From: Halarsenatibacter silvermanii
Lineage (GTDB): Bacteria > Bacillota > Halanaerobiia > Halanaerobiales > Halarsenatibacteraceae
DNA length: 64,000 bases
Reading direction: 5' to 3'
NCBI RefSeq assembly: GCF_900103135.1
Contig: NZ_FNGO01000012.1
Coordinates: forward strand, 1-64,000
In this document: in pieces, positions 17,022 through 26,278 of the stretch
How the letters are laid out: each line of letters begins with the position of its first letter
Numbering within the stretch: the stretch's first letter is position 1
Made by a program: the position numbers and the translations under genes
The notes under the pieces: generated by a model
Told to the model about the DNA's origin: nothing
The model's database searches: none
The model's input: the letters and a program-made list of their open reading frames with translations, nothing else

Positions 17022-17825
17022 ATGATTGTTATTGGAGAACTGATAAACACCAGCCGGGAAGGCTTGGAGGAGGCCGTAAAGGAAAGAGATGCTGAATTTA
17101 TTCAGGATCTGGCCAAAAATCAGGAAGAAGCTGGTGCTGCTTACGTGGATGTAAACTGCGGTACTCTCATAAAAGAAGAGGAGGAAGCAATTGAGTGGCT
17201 GGTAGAAACTGCCCAGGAGGTTGTCGATGTTCCTCTGAGCATTGACAGCCCCAATCCAGAAGCGGTCAAACGCGGTCTTGAGAAACATGAAAATGAGAGT
17301 CCTCCGCTTATTAACTCCATAACTGATGAAGAAGAGCGTTATGATGAGCTGCTGCCCTTGATACAGGAATATGAAGCTAATGTAATAGCTCTGTGTATGG
17401 AAGATGAGGGTATGCCAGATGATTGTGATGATAGAATTAGGATTGCCAGCAATCTTGTTGATAATTTGAAGGAAGATGGTATAGAAGAGGACAGGATTTT
17501 TGTCGATCCCATCATTCAGCCGATTGGAACAGATCAGGAAATGGGTCTGCATATATTAAATGCTATTGAGGCAATAACTGAAAAATATCCAGAGGTACAT
17601 ATAACCTGTGGGCTAAGCAATATTTCTCATGGCATGCCTCAGCGTCCCCTGTTAAACAGAGCATTTTTGGTTTTAGCAATGAGCAGAGGAATGGACAGCG
17701 CAATTATCGACCCTCTGGATGAACACTTAATGTCCCTGGCTACAGCTTCAGAAACGCTGCTCGGCAACGATGAAGGCTGCATGAACTATCTGCAGGAATC
17801 CAGAGCCGATAATCTCGTCGTCTGA
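17022..17825 (+). CDS. Methyltetrahydrofolate:corrinoid methyltransferase family protein (AcsE/MtrH-like)
   Basis: 267 residues, a single pterin-binding TIM barrel as in AcsE of the acetyl-CoA pathway. Seen: MIVIGELINTSREG, AAYVDVNCGT, PLSIDSPNPEAVKRGLE, INSITDEE, IFVDPIIQPIG, TCGLSNISHGMPQRPLLNR. The conserved Asp and Asn positions of the family are kept. Members move a methyl group between tetrahydrofolate and a corrinoid protein; the partner (for example a glycine betaine, methylamine or CO-dehydrogenase system) is not encoded here. Start ATG follows AAGGGGG. A strong terminator follows, so it is probably monocistronic. Confidence 0.85.
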   Translation: MIVIGELINTSREGLEEAVKERDAEFIQDLAKNQEEAGAAYVDVNCGTLIKEEEEAIEWLVETAQEVVDVPLSIDSPNPEAVKRGLEKHENESPPLINSITDEEERYDELLPLIQEYEANVIALCMEDEGMPDDCDDRIRIASNLVDNLKEDGIEEDRIFVDPIIQPIGTDQEMGLHILNAIEAITEKYPEVHITCGLSNISHGMPQRPLLNRAFLVLAMSRGMDSAIIDPLDEHLMSLATASETLLGNDEGCMNYLQESRADNLVV

Positions 17826-17892
17826 TAAATATCCCTGAAGGCGCATGTTAAAATTTTTGATAATCACTAAGATCCTGACGGTTTAATTTTTT

Positions 17893-17923
17893 GCCCCGGT
17901 GCTTTAATGAGCGCCGGGCTTTT
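17893..17923 (+). terminator. Rho-independent terminator after the methyltransferase gene
   Basis: GCCCCGGTGC / GCGCCGGGC stem (one G-T pair) with an 8-base loop followed by TTTT, 67 bases after the stop codon. Confidence 0.8.
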
Positions 17924-18039
17924 CATTTGAATATAATTATCCCTAAAAAAGGAGGAGGATTTTTTCTCGCAGATAAGAATTAAAGTATACAGTTATGATT
18001 GTGGGCGCTGGCGGAAAATAAAAATAGGAGGAGTATTTC

Positions 18040-19428
18040 ATGTTCGAGAAATTTAAAGATCTGGTTGATCTGGTTGATTTTCATTTAGAATTGAGATTCC
18101 ATAGAAGGGAAATAAGCAATTTAAGCATAAAAAACGGTAGTTTGAGAGATGCCAGCAGTTCTGAGCTGAGAGGAGTGGGGATCAGAGCTTTGAAGAACGG
18201 CAGCTGGGGATTTGCTGCTACATCAGATTTGTCCTACCAAAGTCTCAAGACTTCAGCTTTAGAAGCTGGAAAGGCTGCCCAAAAGGCGGCAGCAGCCAGT
18301 TCAGACAAGATTGAAGGTCTGGCATCTGCTGAAATGGCCAGAGGCGATTTTAAAACCTATTCAGAATCAGCTGAATATGAGCCTGAACTGGCAGAGAAAA
18401 TTGATACTCTGTTGACATGCGATAAAAAAATTCGGGAAAGCGATGAGCTTGTTGAGGGAAGTGCAGTAGGCTTCACCGAACAAATAAACAAAAAGTATAT
18501 TTTTACCTCTGACGGTGCAAAAGCAGAGGTGCAGGACAAAAAAGCAGATATCTCCCTCAATGCTTTCGGCGGGAGGTCAGGAAGACAGGAAAAGGCTAAA
18601 GTCAGCAAATCTATAACCGGTGACTGGAACAGGCTATTTTCCAATAAGAGTCTGAGGCAGATGAGGGTTGATGTTATAAAGATTCTTAAAGAAAAATTTA
18701 AGGCTGAAAAAATTGAGGGGGGAATATATAAGGTTATACTGGACCCTGCCCTGGTGGGGGTATTAGCACATGAAGCTATCGGCCACACTGTCGAAGCTGA
18801 CTTTGTTAAATCGGGATCTGCAGCCAGGGGAAAAATAGGTGAAGTAGTGGCCAGCGATTTGATCACCATGGTAGATGATGGAGGTTTATGCGATGCTTCG
18901 GGGAAAATTCTGGTGGATGATGAAGGTGTGAAAGCCGGAGAGACAGTAATCATCGAGAACGGTGTTATGAAAAATTATCTTCATAATCGTGAAACGGCGT
19001 ATGAATTTTCAGCTGAACCGGGTGGAAATGCCCGTGCTTATAATTACAACGATGAACCTTTAATCAGAATGACCAATACATATATAAAACCGGGAAATGA
19101 TGAGCTGGAGAATATGATTTCAGAAATTGACGAAGGGCTTTATCTCAAGGGACTGGGAGAAGGAGGACAGGCGGATTCCACGGCTGAATTCATGTTTGAT
19201 GTCGAACGGGCCTATAAAATTGAGGATGGGGAAATAGACAGACCGGTGAAAGGAGTTACTATAACGGGACAGGCTTATGATGTTCTTAAAAGCGTTGATG
19301 CTATAAGCGAGGAGTTTGAAATCGGTCTGGGAAGGGGTTATTGTGGCAAATGGCAGCGGGCTAAAGTAGATGCTGGAGGCCCGTACCTGAGATGTCAAGT
19401 CAAAGTTGGAGGCAAAAACAGTGGATGA
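18040..19428 (+). CDS. tldD: Metalloprotease TldD
   Basis: 462 residues. TldD and TldE/PmbA form a heterodimeric zinc protease that digests unfolded peptides and matures some modified peptides (microcin B17, quinohemoprotein leader removal). The metal motif is intact: LAHEAIGHTVEADF (HExxxH, about residues 243-256), with the GLGEGGQADSTAEF region near the C-terminus. The ATG follows AGGAGGAG. tldE overlaps its end, so the two are translationally coupled. No peptide substrate gene is evident nearby. Confidence 0.93.
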   Translation: MFEKFKDLVDLVDFHLELRFHRREISNLSIKNGSLRDASSSELRGVGIRALKNGSWGFAATSDLSYQSLKTSALEAGKAAQKAAAASSDKIEGLASAEMARGDFKTYSESAEYEPELAEKIDTLLTCDKKIRESDELVEGSAVGFTEQINKKYIFTSDGAKAEVQDKKADISLNAFGGRSGRQEKAKVSKSITGDWNRLFSNKSLRQMRVDVIKILKEKFKAEKIEGGIYKVILDPALVGVLAHEAIGHTVEADFVKSGSAARGKIGEVVASDLITMVDDGGLCDASGKILVDDEGVKAGETVIIENGVMKNYLHNRETAYEFSAEPGGNARAYNYNDEPLIRMTNTYIKPGNDELENMISEIDEGLYLKGLGEGGQADSTAEFMFDVERAYKIEDGEIDRPVKGVTITGQAYDVLKSVDAISEEFEIGLGRGYCGKWQRAKVDAGGPYLRCQVKVGGKNSG

Positions 19429-20767
19429 TATCAGCGAATTAAAAGGCGAAAAAATATGCCGGGAAATTCTGGAGCGCGGATTGGAACTAAAAGGAATTGA
19501 TGAGATTGAAGTTTTTTTTCAGAGCAATAAAACTAATGAAATAAAAATTGAGCAAAATGATATAGGAGTTCCCAAGACGAATTATTATAGAGGAGTGGGG
19601 ATCAGAGTTTTTCAGAATGGAGGCCAGGGTTTTTCCTCAACCAATGTCATGGGGGAAGAAGAGATAGAAAAAGCTTTGAAAAATGCCGCTTCTATTGCTA
19701 AGAAATCTCCTGCTGATCCCGATAATAAACTTCCTGAGCCTGGCAAAATCGCAGGTGTGGAGGATATTTACGACGAAACCATAGAGGACATCAAACTGGA
19801 AAATTTGATTGAAAACGCCAGCGATTTTAAAAACGAATTTTTGATGGACAGCAGAGGTATTATCGATTCAGCCAGCTTTAAAAGCAGCAGATCGGTGAGA
19901 GCTATAGCGAATTCCAGAGGAATTTCTGCTGAAGAAAAGAGCACTCATTTTCAAAGTTCTGCGATTGGATTTGCCCGGGAAGACGATGATATCTCATCAT
20001 TTGACATTGAAACTCAGGCGGCCTGTCAGTATAAAGACTTTAAACCGGTGGTAAGCGCGGAGAATCTCAGAGAAAAAGTTATTTCTTCTCTGGGAGCCAG
20101 AAAAATAGAAGGTTTTACAGGGAAGATTTTATTGGCTCCTGAGGCTGCGGCAAAATTAATAGTCAATCCTATAATTTCTGCGATTAATGCTAAAAATGTT
20201 GCTGATGGACTTTCACCCTGGAAGAATAAACTCAATGAAAAAGTGACTTCAGAAAAAATAACATTATCCGATAGAAGCTCTCTGCCGGGAGGAGTAGGAT
20301 CGAAAAGTTTTGATCGGGAGGGAGTTCCGCCTGTAGATATGGAGATTATTGAAAATGGAGTCCTGAAAAACCTGCTGCACAATTCCTATTCAGCTTCATA
20401 TTTTGATACAAAGTCCAACGGCCATGCCCGTGGGGGAGCTCAAAGTACTCCCGGAGTAGGTACTACCAATGTACTTTTGAGAAAAGGCGATCTGCCGGTA
20501 TCAGAAATTTGCCGATCTATAAAAAAGGGATTGCTGGTAAATCGTTATTCTGGCAGTGCCGACCATTTGAGCGGAAGCTTTTCTGGAGCAGTTAAGGGTG
20601 GATACCTGATTTCCAGCGGCGACAAAAAGCCCGTGCGAGAAGCTATGATTTCAGGCAACATTTATGAGCTGCTGAATAAAGTGGAGGCTGTTTCAAGAGA
20701 TACCAGTCAGGTAGGCAGCTTCAGGCTGCCATATTTGCTCTTTAAAAATGTTGATATTACCGGATGA
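19421..20767 (+). CDS. pmbA: TldE/PmbA, partner of TldD
   Basis: 448 residues, TldD/PmbA family without the HExxxH metal site, as expected for the inactive partner. Seen: RGVGIRVFQNGGQGFSSTN, the LLAPEAAAKLI segment, HARGGAQSTPGVGTTNV, SGSFSGAVKGGYL. A TTG at 19406 would open the frame earlier, but GGAGG at 19409-19413 points to the GTG at 19421, which overlaps the tldD stop by 8 bases. Tight coupling fits a one-to-one complex. Confidence 0.92.
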   Translation: MDDISELKGEKICREILERGLELKGIDEIEVFFQSNKTNEIKIEQNDIGVPKTNYYRGVGIRVFQNGGQGFSSTNVMGEEEIEKALKNAASIAKKSPADPDNKLPEPGKIAGVEDIYDETIEDIKLENLIENASDFKNEFLMDSRGIIDSASFKSSRSVRAIANSRGISAEEKSTHFQSSAIGFAREDDDISSFDIETQAACQYKDFKPVVSAENLREKVISSLGARKIEGFTGKILLAPEAAAKLIVNPIISAINAKNVADGLSPWKNKLNEKVTSEKITLSDRSSLPGGVGSKSFDREGVPPVDMEIIENGVLKNLLHNSYSASYFDTKSNGHARGGAQSTPGVGTTNVLLRKGDLPVSEICRSIKKGLLVNRYSGSADHLSGSFSGAVKGGYLISSGDKKPVREAMISGNIYELLNKVEAVSRDTSQVGSFRLPYLLFKNVDITG

Positions 20768-20847
20768 TTGAGGAAGCCGGGAAGGATTATAGGACATGAT
20801 GAAGAATTTAATAAACACAGTATTTTAACAGGAGAGAGGTGGGGAAT

Positions 20848-23016
20848 ATGAAAGGCAAGAAGAAAATTATACTTATACTATTGCTGCTTTTGATTCTTGG
20901 GACGGGAGTTCTCCACTTTAGCGATTTATTATTAGAATATCATGAGCTTGAGATTGAGCTGGATGGAGAAGGGCATACAAATCCTGAACCCGGCATACAT
21001 GAGTATGAAGATGGAGAGGAGATAGAGATCACAGCCGAACCGGAGCAGGGGTGGCGATTTGTTGAATGGACAGGCGATATAGATTCAGATCACAGAAATT
21101 TAGAGCTTAATATTGAAGAAGATATATATTTAAAGGCGAACTTTGTCAGAGAGGAGTTCAGCCTGGATCTTGATTTTTCAGCAGAACGCGGAGAAATAAA
21201 ACTTTCTCCAGATCAGGAGTATTACAAATATGGAGAGCAGGTGACGCTGGAGGCGATGCCAGAAGAAGGTTATGAATTTACTCGCTGGCAGGGAGATCTG
21301 GAAGGAGAGGAAAAGGAAAAAAAGATTGAAATTTCCAGAGATCTTGAGATAGCAGCAGTTTTTGAGCACAAAAGCTATACGCTCAAAGCCCATGTGAGAG
21401 GTGAAGGTGAGATAAACTGGGAAGTTATTGATATTCCTGAAGATAAAGATATAGAAAACGAACAGGGTACAATAATCGATAAAACCGGGTTAGAATTCCC
21501 CGCTGGAACCCGATTGAGTCTGGAGGCAGTTCCGGGAGAGGACTGGGAATTCGCCGGCTGGCGTGGAGATTTTGAGCAAGAAGACAGGGAATTTGAAATT
21601 GAGCTGCATGATGATACAGAAATCAGCGCCCTGATGATTCATGATGATTATATTGCCAGACCGGATATCTCTGCTGAGCATGGCGAGATCAAAATTCAAC
21701 CTGAAGAAGATATTTATGAAAAAGGGCAGGAAGTAGAAATTAAAGCAGTTCCTGATACTGGTTTTAAATTTGAACGCTGGCAGGGAGACCTGGAAGGAGA
21801 TGAGCCCGAAAAGTTATTTGAAATACATGATGAAAAATTTATAGAAGCTATTTTTGAGCGAGCATTCTATGATGTCCTGGTAACAATTGAGGGAAATGGC
21901 GATGTAGAATGGGAGCTTGTAGAGATACCTGAAGATGTAATTAGAGATGAAACAGAAGATATGATCGAATCTCATACAGAATTATCAGTTCCTCATAATG
22001 CTTTACTGAGATTTGAGGCTTTTCCTGATCCGGGTAATAAATTCGTGGGCTGGGGAGAAGACATCGAGAGTGAAGACGAAATTTTGGAAGTTGATATAAA
22101 AGAAGATCTTGAAATAACTGCAGAATTTGAGAGCCAGCAGTATACTATAGAACTCGATTATGATACAGACAGGGGTGAAGTTTTATCAGAACCTGATAGA
22201 GATTATTACCATTATGGAGATGAAGTTCAGATTGAAGCTGTGCCAGAAGAAGGTTTTCAGTTTACTGGCTGGGATGGAGATTTAGAAGGAGAAGATCCGG
22301 TTAAGACTGTGGTTATAGATGAGAATATCGCTGTAGATGCGGGATTTGACTGGAAAAGATACAGTCTTGAGGTTTCATATGACGAAGAGAGGGGTCGCAT
22401 AGATTCATTCCCGGATAGAACGACCTATCACCATGGAGAAAGCGTAACTGTTGAGGCTAAACCTGAATCCGGATGGGAATTCAGAGAGTGGAGAGGAGAT
22501 TTAGAGGGAGAAGAGCCGGAAATGGATTTTGAAATGAGAGATGATATGAAAATTGAAGCAGCATTTGTTCCTGAAGATTATGAGTTTCTGCTGGAATTTG
22601 ACGAAGATAAAGGGGAGATAAATATAGACCCGGAAAAAGATCACTATCAAAAAGGGGATCAGATCTTTTTGACAGCTGAAGCCAGAGAGGGTTACACTTT
22701 TGAGCGCTGGTATGGTGATATCGAGGGCGAGGATCCAGAAATAAGTCTCGAGGTGAAAGAGGAGATGAAAATCGGAGCCGAATTTGTGCCGGCCCGGTAT
22801 GAATTGGATGTGATTGTTTTGGGGGATGGAGTGGTAAATTACGAACCAGAGAAAGATGATTATGAATATGGTGAAGAAATAAAAATCGAAGCCCGACCTG
22901 AACTGAGCTGGGAGTTTTTAAGGTGGTCAGGAGATCTAACCGGCAGAGAGAACCCCAAAACATTTGTAATAAAAGATGATATGACAGTAGAAGTTAGATT
23001 CAGATTTGAAAAGTAA
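20848..23016 (+). CDS. Surface/periplasmic protein with nine InlB B-like repeats
   Basis: 722 residues. One N-terminal hydrophobic segment (about 6-28) acts as signal anchor; the rest is nine tandem repeats of about 65-90 residues of the divergent InlB B-repeat type, each with the frame YxxGExVxIxAxPExGxxFxxW and GDLEG. Repeats 2-3 and 4-5 look like a duplicated long pair: repeats 3 and 5 carry an extra acidic insert beginning after the EIPED-like motif. The protein is strongly acidic and has no catalytic domain. It probably acts in adhesion or envelope structure, by analogy only. ATG 20848 is chosen after AGGAGAGAGGTGGGG; GTG 20839 lies inside that site. Confidence 0.88.
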   Translation: MKGKKKIILILLLLLILGTGVLHFSDLLLEYHELEIELDGEGHTNPEPGIHEYEDGEEIEITAEPEQGWRFVEWTGDIDSDHRNLELNIEEDIYLKANFVREEFSLDLDFSAERGEIKLSPDQEYYKYGEQVTLEAMPEEGYEFTRWQGDLEGEEKEKKIEISRDLEIAAVFEHKSYTLKAHVRGEGEINWEVIDIPEDKDIENEQGTIIDKTGLEFPAGTRLSLEAVPGEDWEFAGWRGDFEQEDREFEIELHDDTEISALMIHDDYIARPDISAEHGEIKIQPEEDIYEKGQEVEIKAVPDTGFKFERWQGDLEGDEPEKLFEIHDEKFIEAIFERAFYDVLVTIEGNGDVEWELVEIPEDVIRDETEDMIESHTELSVPHNALLRFEAFPDPGNKFVGWGEDIESEDEILEVDIKEDLEITAEFESQQYTIELDYDTDRGEVLSEPDRDYYHYGDEVQIEAVPEEGFQFTGWDGDLEGEDPVKTVVIDENIAVDAGFDWKRYSLEVSYDEERGRIDSFPDRTTYHHGESVTVEAKPESGWEFREWRGDLEGEEPEMDFEMRDDMKIEAAFVPEDYEFLLEFDEDKGEINIDPEKDHYQKGDQIFLTAEAREGYTFERWYGDIEGEDPEISLEVKEEMKIGAEFVPARYELDVIVLGDGVVNYEPEKDDYEYGEEIKIEARPELSWEFLRWSGDLTGRENPKTFVIKDDMTVEVRFRFEK

Positions 23017-23095
23017 TATTGAAAATCAAAGATAAAAGTTTGTTGAAAATCAGACCTGTTCTATCTCTAGAAATGCTTCTGAGGAGGCAGGCAAA

Positions 23096-23461
23096 ATGGA
23101 AATAGAGGCTTTATTTAAGGCCTTATCGCATAGAAACAGGCTGAGAATAATAAATCTTTTACACGAGAGCGAGCTATGTGTTTGTGAGCTGAAACATATC
23201 ATGGAGACCACGCAGTCCAATGTATCTCGTCATCTCGGAAAGCTCAAAAATACGGGATTGATTACATTCAGAAGGGATGCTCAATGGATTTATTACAGTA
23301 TAGATGATGAATTTGTCAGTTCTCACCCTTTTATGGAAATGGTTTTAAATGACGAGCTTGATGAGGGAATTTTTGAAGAGGATGACGAGAAATTGAAATG
23401 CTATCTTAACAGCGATCTAGACTGCAGCGATCTCAGGGAAGGAAACTGCATAGATTTTTAG
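23096..23461 (+). CDS. ArsR-family metalloid-responsive repressor
   Basis: 121 residues with a winged helix-turn-helix. The sequence ELCVCELKHIMETTQSNVSR contains the C-x-C pair in the recognition-helix position that binds As(III)/Sb(III) in classic ArsR. The C-terminus has four more Cys (LKCYL, LDCSD, GNCIDF), a further possible metal site. ArsR proteins release DNA when loaded with metalloid. ATG follows GAGGAGGCAGGC. The next gene is only a 31-codon membrane ORF, where an efflux permease would be expected. Confidence 0.9.
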   Translation: MEIEALFKALSHRNRLRIINLLHESELCVCELKHIMETTQSNVSRHLGKLKNTGLITFRRDAQWIYYSIDDEFVSSHPFMEMVLNDELDEGIFEEDDEKLKCYLNSDLDCSDLREGNCIDF

Positions 23462-23494
23462 CGTAGAATATATTTTCTGCAAGGAGGAAAAGGC

Positions 23495-23590
23495 GTGTTC
23501 AGTGAGTCTTTGTTTTCTGGTCTTGTTCCTGCAATTAAATTTACTCTGGCGATATTGATTTTAATAGTAGCAGTGGATTTCAGCAGATAA
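23495..23590 (+). CDS. 31-residue membrane peptide, possibly remnant of a permease
   Basis: Starts with GTG after a very good AAGGAGGAAAAGGC site, 33 bases after arsR. It encodes 31 residues: a short polar start, SGLVPAIKFTLAILILIVAV as one membrane helix, then DFSR and stop. The N-terminus resembles the first helix of ArsP/DUF318-type permeases, which often follow arsR. It may be the stump of a truncated efflux permease or a true small protein. Nothing homologous to the remainder of a permease is seen before polA. Confidence 0.45.
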   Translation: MFSESLFSGLVPAIKFTLAILILIVAVDFSR

Positions 23591-23650
23591 AACATATAGA
23601 TCTGGATTTTACGGAAATTAGTAAACTGGAAGGAGAGTGCAAGTTTTAAT

Positions 23651-26278
23651 ATGGGTATTGATGAAAAAATATATCTCTTAGATGGCCACAGCCTTGCTCA
23701 CCGGGCTTTTTATGCTCTCCCTATGCTAACCAATTCAGATGGGGAGTATACCAATTCGGTCTTTGGTTTCACAAAAATGCTTTTGAGTCTTATAGATGAA
23801 AAATCGCCGGAATATCTGGCTGTGGCCATGGATAAAGAGGGTAAGACTTTTAGACATGAAGAGTATGAAGAATATAAAGCTGACAGGAAGGAAACTCCTG
23901 CTGAGCTCAAGCCGCAGTTTGATAAAATCAAGAAAGTGCTTGAACTTCTGAAGATTCCTCTTTATGAGAAAAAAGGATTTGAAGCCGATGATTTGATTGG
24001 TACCATAGCAAATAAAGCTGCCGGTGAAAGTTTAAAGGTGGTTATTGTGAGCGGAGACAGGGATGTTCTGCAGCTTGTCGATAAAAACATATCAGTACTT
24101 TACACCAGTGGCGGTATCAAAGATAGGACATTTTATGATCTGGAAAAGGTCAGGGAGGAGTACGAGTTAGAACCTGAACAGCTAGTGGATATGAAAGGCT
24201 TGATGGGGGATAGTTCTGATAATATTCCGGGAGTTCCTTTGATCGGAGAAAAAACTGCCACAAAACTGCTGAAGAAATTTTCGGACTTAGAGACGATTTT
24301 GGATAACATTGACAAGGTTTCAGGCGAAAAGCGAAGTGAAAATCTCAAAAATTTTGCTGATCAGGCTCGGATGAGCAAAAAACTAGGATTAATTGATACC
24401 AGTGTCCCCCTGGAGTTTAAACTGGAAGATTGTCGCAGAGGAGAATTTGATGAGGCAGAGGTTTATGAGTATTTTTCCAGCCTTGGTTTTGACAGTCTGC
24501 TGGGCAGGTTTGAATCGGGAAGAAAAAAATTAGATGGTTCAGATATCAATTTGATTGAAAAGCCGGATATCAATAATATGATTCAAAATGTGACTCAGAA
24601 GGCAGCTGAAGATGGAGTTTTAAAAATTTCAGTGCTTTATTCCGGGGAGAAATCGCCTGTAGAAAATTTCGAAGAAGGGAAAATTTTACTTGCTGGAGAA
24701 GATGGGATCTATCAGATCAAACCCGGCACTTTAACTGAAATATGGAATGAAATTTATGATTCAGATAATACGAAACTAAAAATTTGCCAGGGAAAAGAAT
24801 TGCTGCTGGTTTTGAGAAGTGCCGGCATTCCTCTGCCAGATATTGATTTTGAGCCTCAGCTGGCCAGTTATCTCTTAAATCCTTCTGATAGCCTTCCTGA
24901 TCATCAGGATATTTTGAAAAAACATCTGAAGCTGGATGTGTCAGAGGAGATAGAACTCCGGGTAATTCAAGCTCATTTTCTAAACAAAATTGATCGAATA
25001 GAAGAGAAACTTCAAAATCGCCTGCAAGAAAAAAACCTTTTAAAACTTTATCATCAGGTCGAGCTTCCTCTGCTCGCTCCGCTTGCAGAAATGGAATACA
25101 ATGGCATAAAAGTTGATACCGCTTGTCTGAACGATCTTTCCGAAAAATGGCAGGGTAAAATCGAAGAAATCGAAGAGAGAGCTTATGATCTGGCTGGCGA
25201 GGAATTTAACTTGAATTCCCCTCAGCAGGTCGGTGAGATTTTATTCGAAAAGTTAGAACTCCCTGTCATTAAAAAAACTAAAACTGGTTATTCCACCAGC
25301 ATGTCCGTTCTTGAAAAAATTGAAGACGAACATCCGATAGTTCCTGTGATAAAAGAATTCAGACACTGGTCAAAGCTGAAATCCACCTATCTTGACGCAC
25401 TGCCACCTCTCGTAAATGATGAAACAGGCAGAATTCATACGAGCTTTAACCAGATGGTTACGGCAACCGGTAGACTCAGCAGTACCGACCCCAATCTGCA
25501 GAATATTCCCATCAGGAGCGAAGAAGGAAGAGAAATCAGAAAAGCTTTTGTGCCTGGCTCAAAGGATTGGAAATTGCTCACTGCAGATTATTCACAGATC
25601 GAACTTAGAATTCTGGCCCATATCAGTGGAGATCAAAACTTGATTGAGACATTCAATAATAAAGGAGACATTCATAACGAAACTGCCAGGCGCATTTTTA
25701 ACGTTGAATCGGAAGATGTGACCGGCAATATGCGCAGAAAGGCAAAAGTTATTAATTTTGGAATTGCCTATGGCATGAGTGCTTACAGTTTGAGTGAAGA
25801 TCTGGATATACCTCATAATGAAGCAGAAGAGTACATCGAAAGGTATTTTTCCAGATTTTCAGGAGTAAAAAAGTACATGGATGAAATTGTTGAACGGGCA
25901 GGAGAACAGGGCTATGTCACAACGCTTTTGGACAGGCGTAGATATATCGCTGATATAAATAGCTCAAACTATCATCGCAGATCTTTTGCTGAAAGAACGG
26001 CTATTAATACTCCTATTCAGGGCAGCGCTGCTGATATTATGAAATTGGCTATGCTTGATGTTCATAAATTATTACAGGAAATGAAAGCCAGAATGCTGCT
26101 GCAGGTACATGACGAGCTGGTTTTAGAGGTCCCCGAGAGTGAGCTTGAAGATACAGCAGCCAGGGTGAAGCAGAAGATGGAAAATTGTTATGAATTGAAA
26201 GTACCAGTGATTGTGGATCTGGAAGCGGGAGATAACTGGAGAGACAAAGAAAAGCTGGGAGTGTCAGAGGATGCCTGA
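23651..26278 (+). CDS. polA: DNA polymerase I
   Basis: 875 residues. Residues 1 to about 290 are the 5'-3' flap nuclease (VVIVSGDRDVLQLVD, GLMGDSSDNIPGVPLIGEKTA). The middle exonuclease-like domain (about 310-465) lacks the acidic DxE catalytic residues, so proofreading is expected to be absent, as in Taq and Bacillus enzymes. The polymerase domain is complete: TADYSQIELRILAHISGD (motif A), RRKAKVINFGIAYGMS (B), LLQVHDELVLEVP (C). ATG 23651 follows AAGGAGAGTGC. mutM overlaps its stop, coaE follows: a common firmicute repair operon. Confidence 0.97.
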   Translation: MGIDEKIYLLDGHSLAHRAFYALPMLTNSDGEYTNSVFGFTKMLLSLIDEKSPEYLAVAMDKEGKTFRHEEYEEYKADRKETPAELKPQFDKIKKVLELLKIPLYEKKGFEADDLIGTIANKAAGESLKVVIVSGDRDVLQLVDKNISVLYTSGGIKDRTFYDLEKVREEYELEPEQLVDMKGLMGDSSDNIPGVPLIGEKTATKLLKKFSDLETILDNIDKVSGEKRSENLKNFADQARMSKKLGLIDTSVPLEFKLEDCRRGEFDEAEVYEYFSSLGFDSLLGRFESGRKKLDGSDINLIEKPDINNMIQNVTQKAAEDGVLKISVLYSGEKSPVENFEEGKILLAGEDGIYQIKPGTLTEIWNEIYDSDNTKLKICQGKELLLVLRSAGIPLPDIDFEPQLASYLLNPSDSLPDHQDILKKHLKLDVSEEIELRVIQAHFLNKIDRIEEKLQNRLQEKNLLKLYHQVELPLLAPLAEMEYNGIKVDTACLNDLSEKWQGKIEEIEERAYDLAGEEFNLNSPQQVGEILFEKLELPVIKKTKTGYSTSMSVLEKIEDEHPIVPVIKEFRHWSKLKSTYLDALPPLVNDETGRIHTSFNQMVTATGRLSSTDPNLQNIPIRSEEGREIRKAFVPGSKDWKLLTADYSQIELRILAHISGDQNLIETFNNKGDIHNETARRIFNVESEDVTGNMRRKAKVINFGIAYGMSAYSLSEDLDIPHNEAEEYIERYFSRFSGVKKYMDEIVERAGEQGYVTTLLDRRRYIADINSSNYHRRSFAERTAINTPIQGSAADIMKLAMLDVHKLLQEMKARMLLQVHDELVLEVPESELEDTAARVKQKMENCYELKVPVIVDLEAGDNWRDKEKLGVSEDA

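Noticed and set aside
17019-17552. Long minus-strand frame opposite the methyltransferase gene
   Set aside because: Hydrophobic low-complexity translation, no ribosome binding site, fully antisense to a conserved gene.
17941-18039. Extra AAGGAGGAGG site before tldD suggesting a small gene
   Set aside because: Only five codons follow before a stop in any suitable frame.
22481-22963. 160-codon minus-strand frame opposite the InlB-like repeats
   Set aside because: Created by the repetitive, acidic coding sequence on the other strand; Pro/Leu/His-rich nonsense translation.
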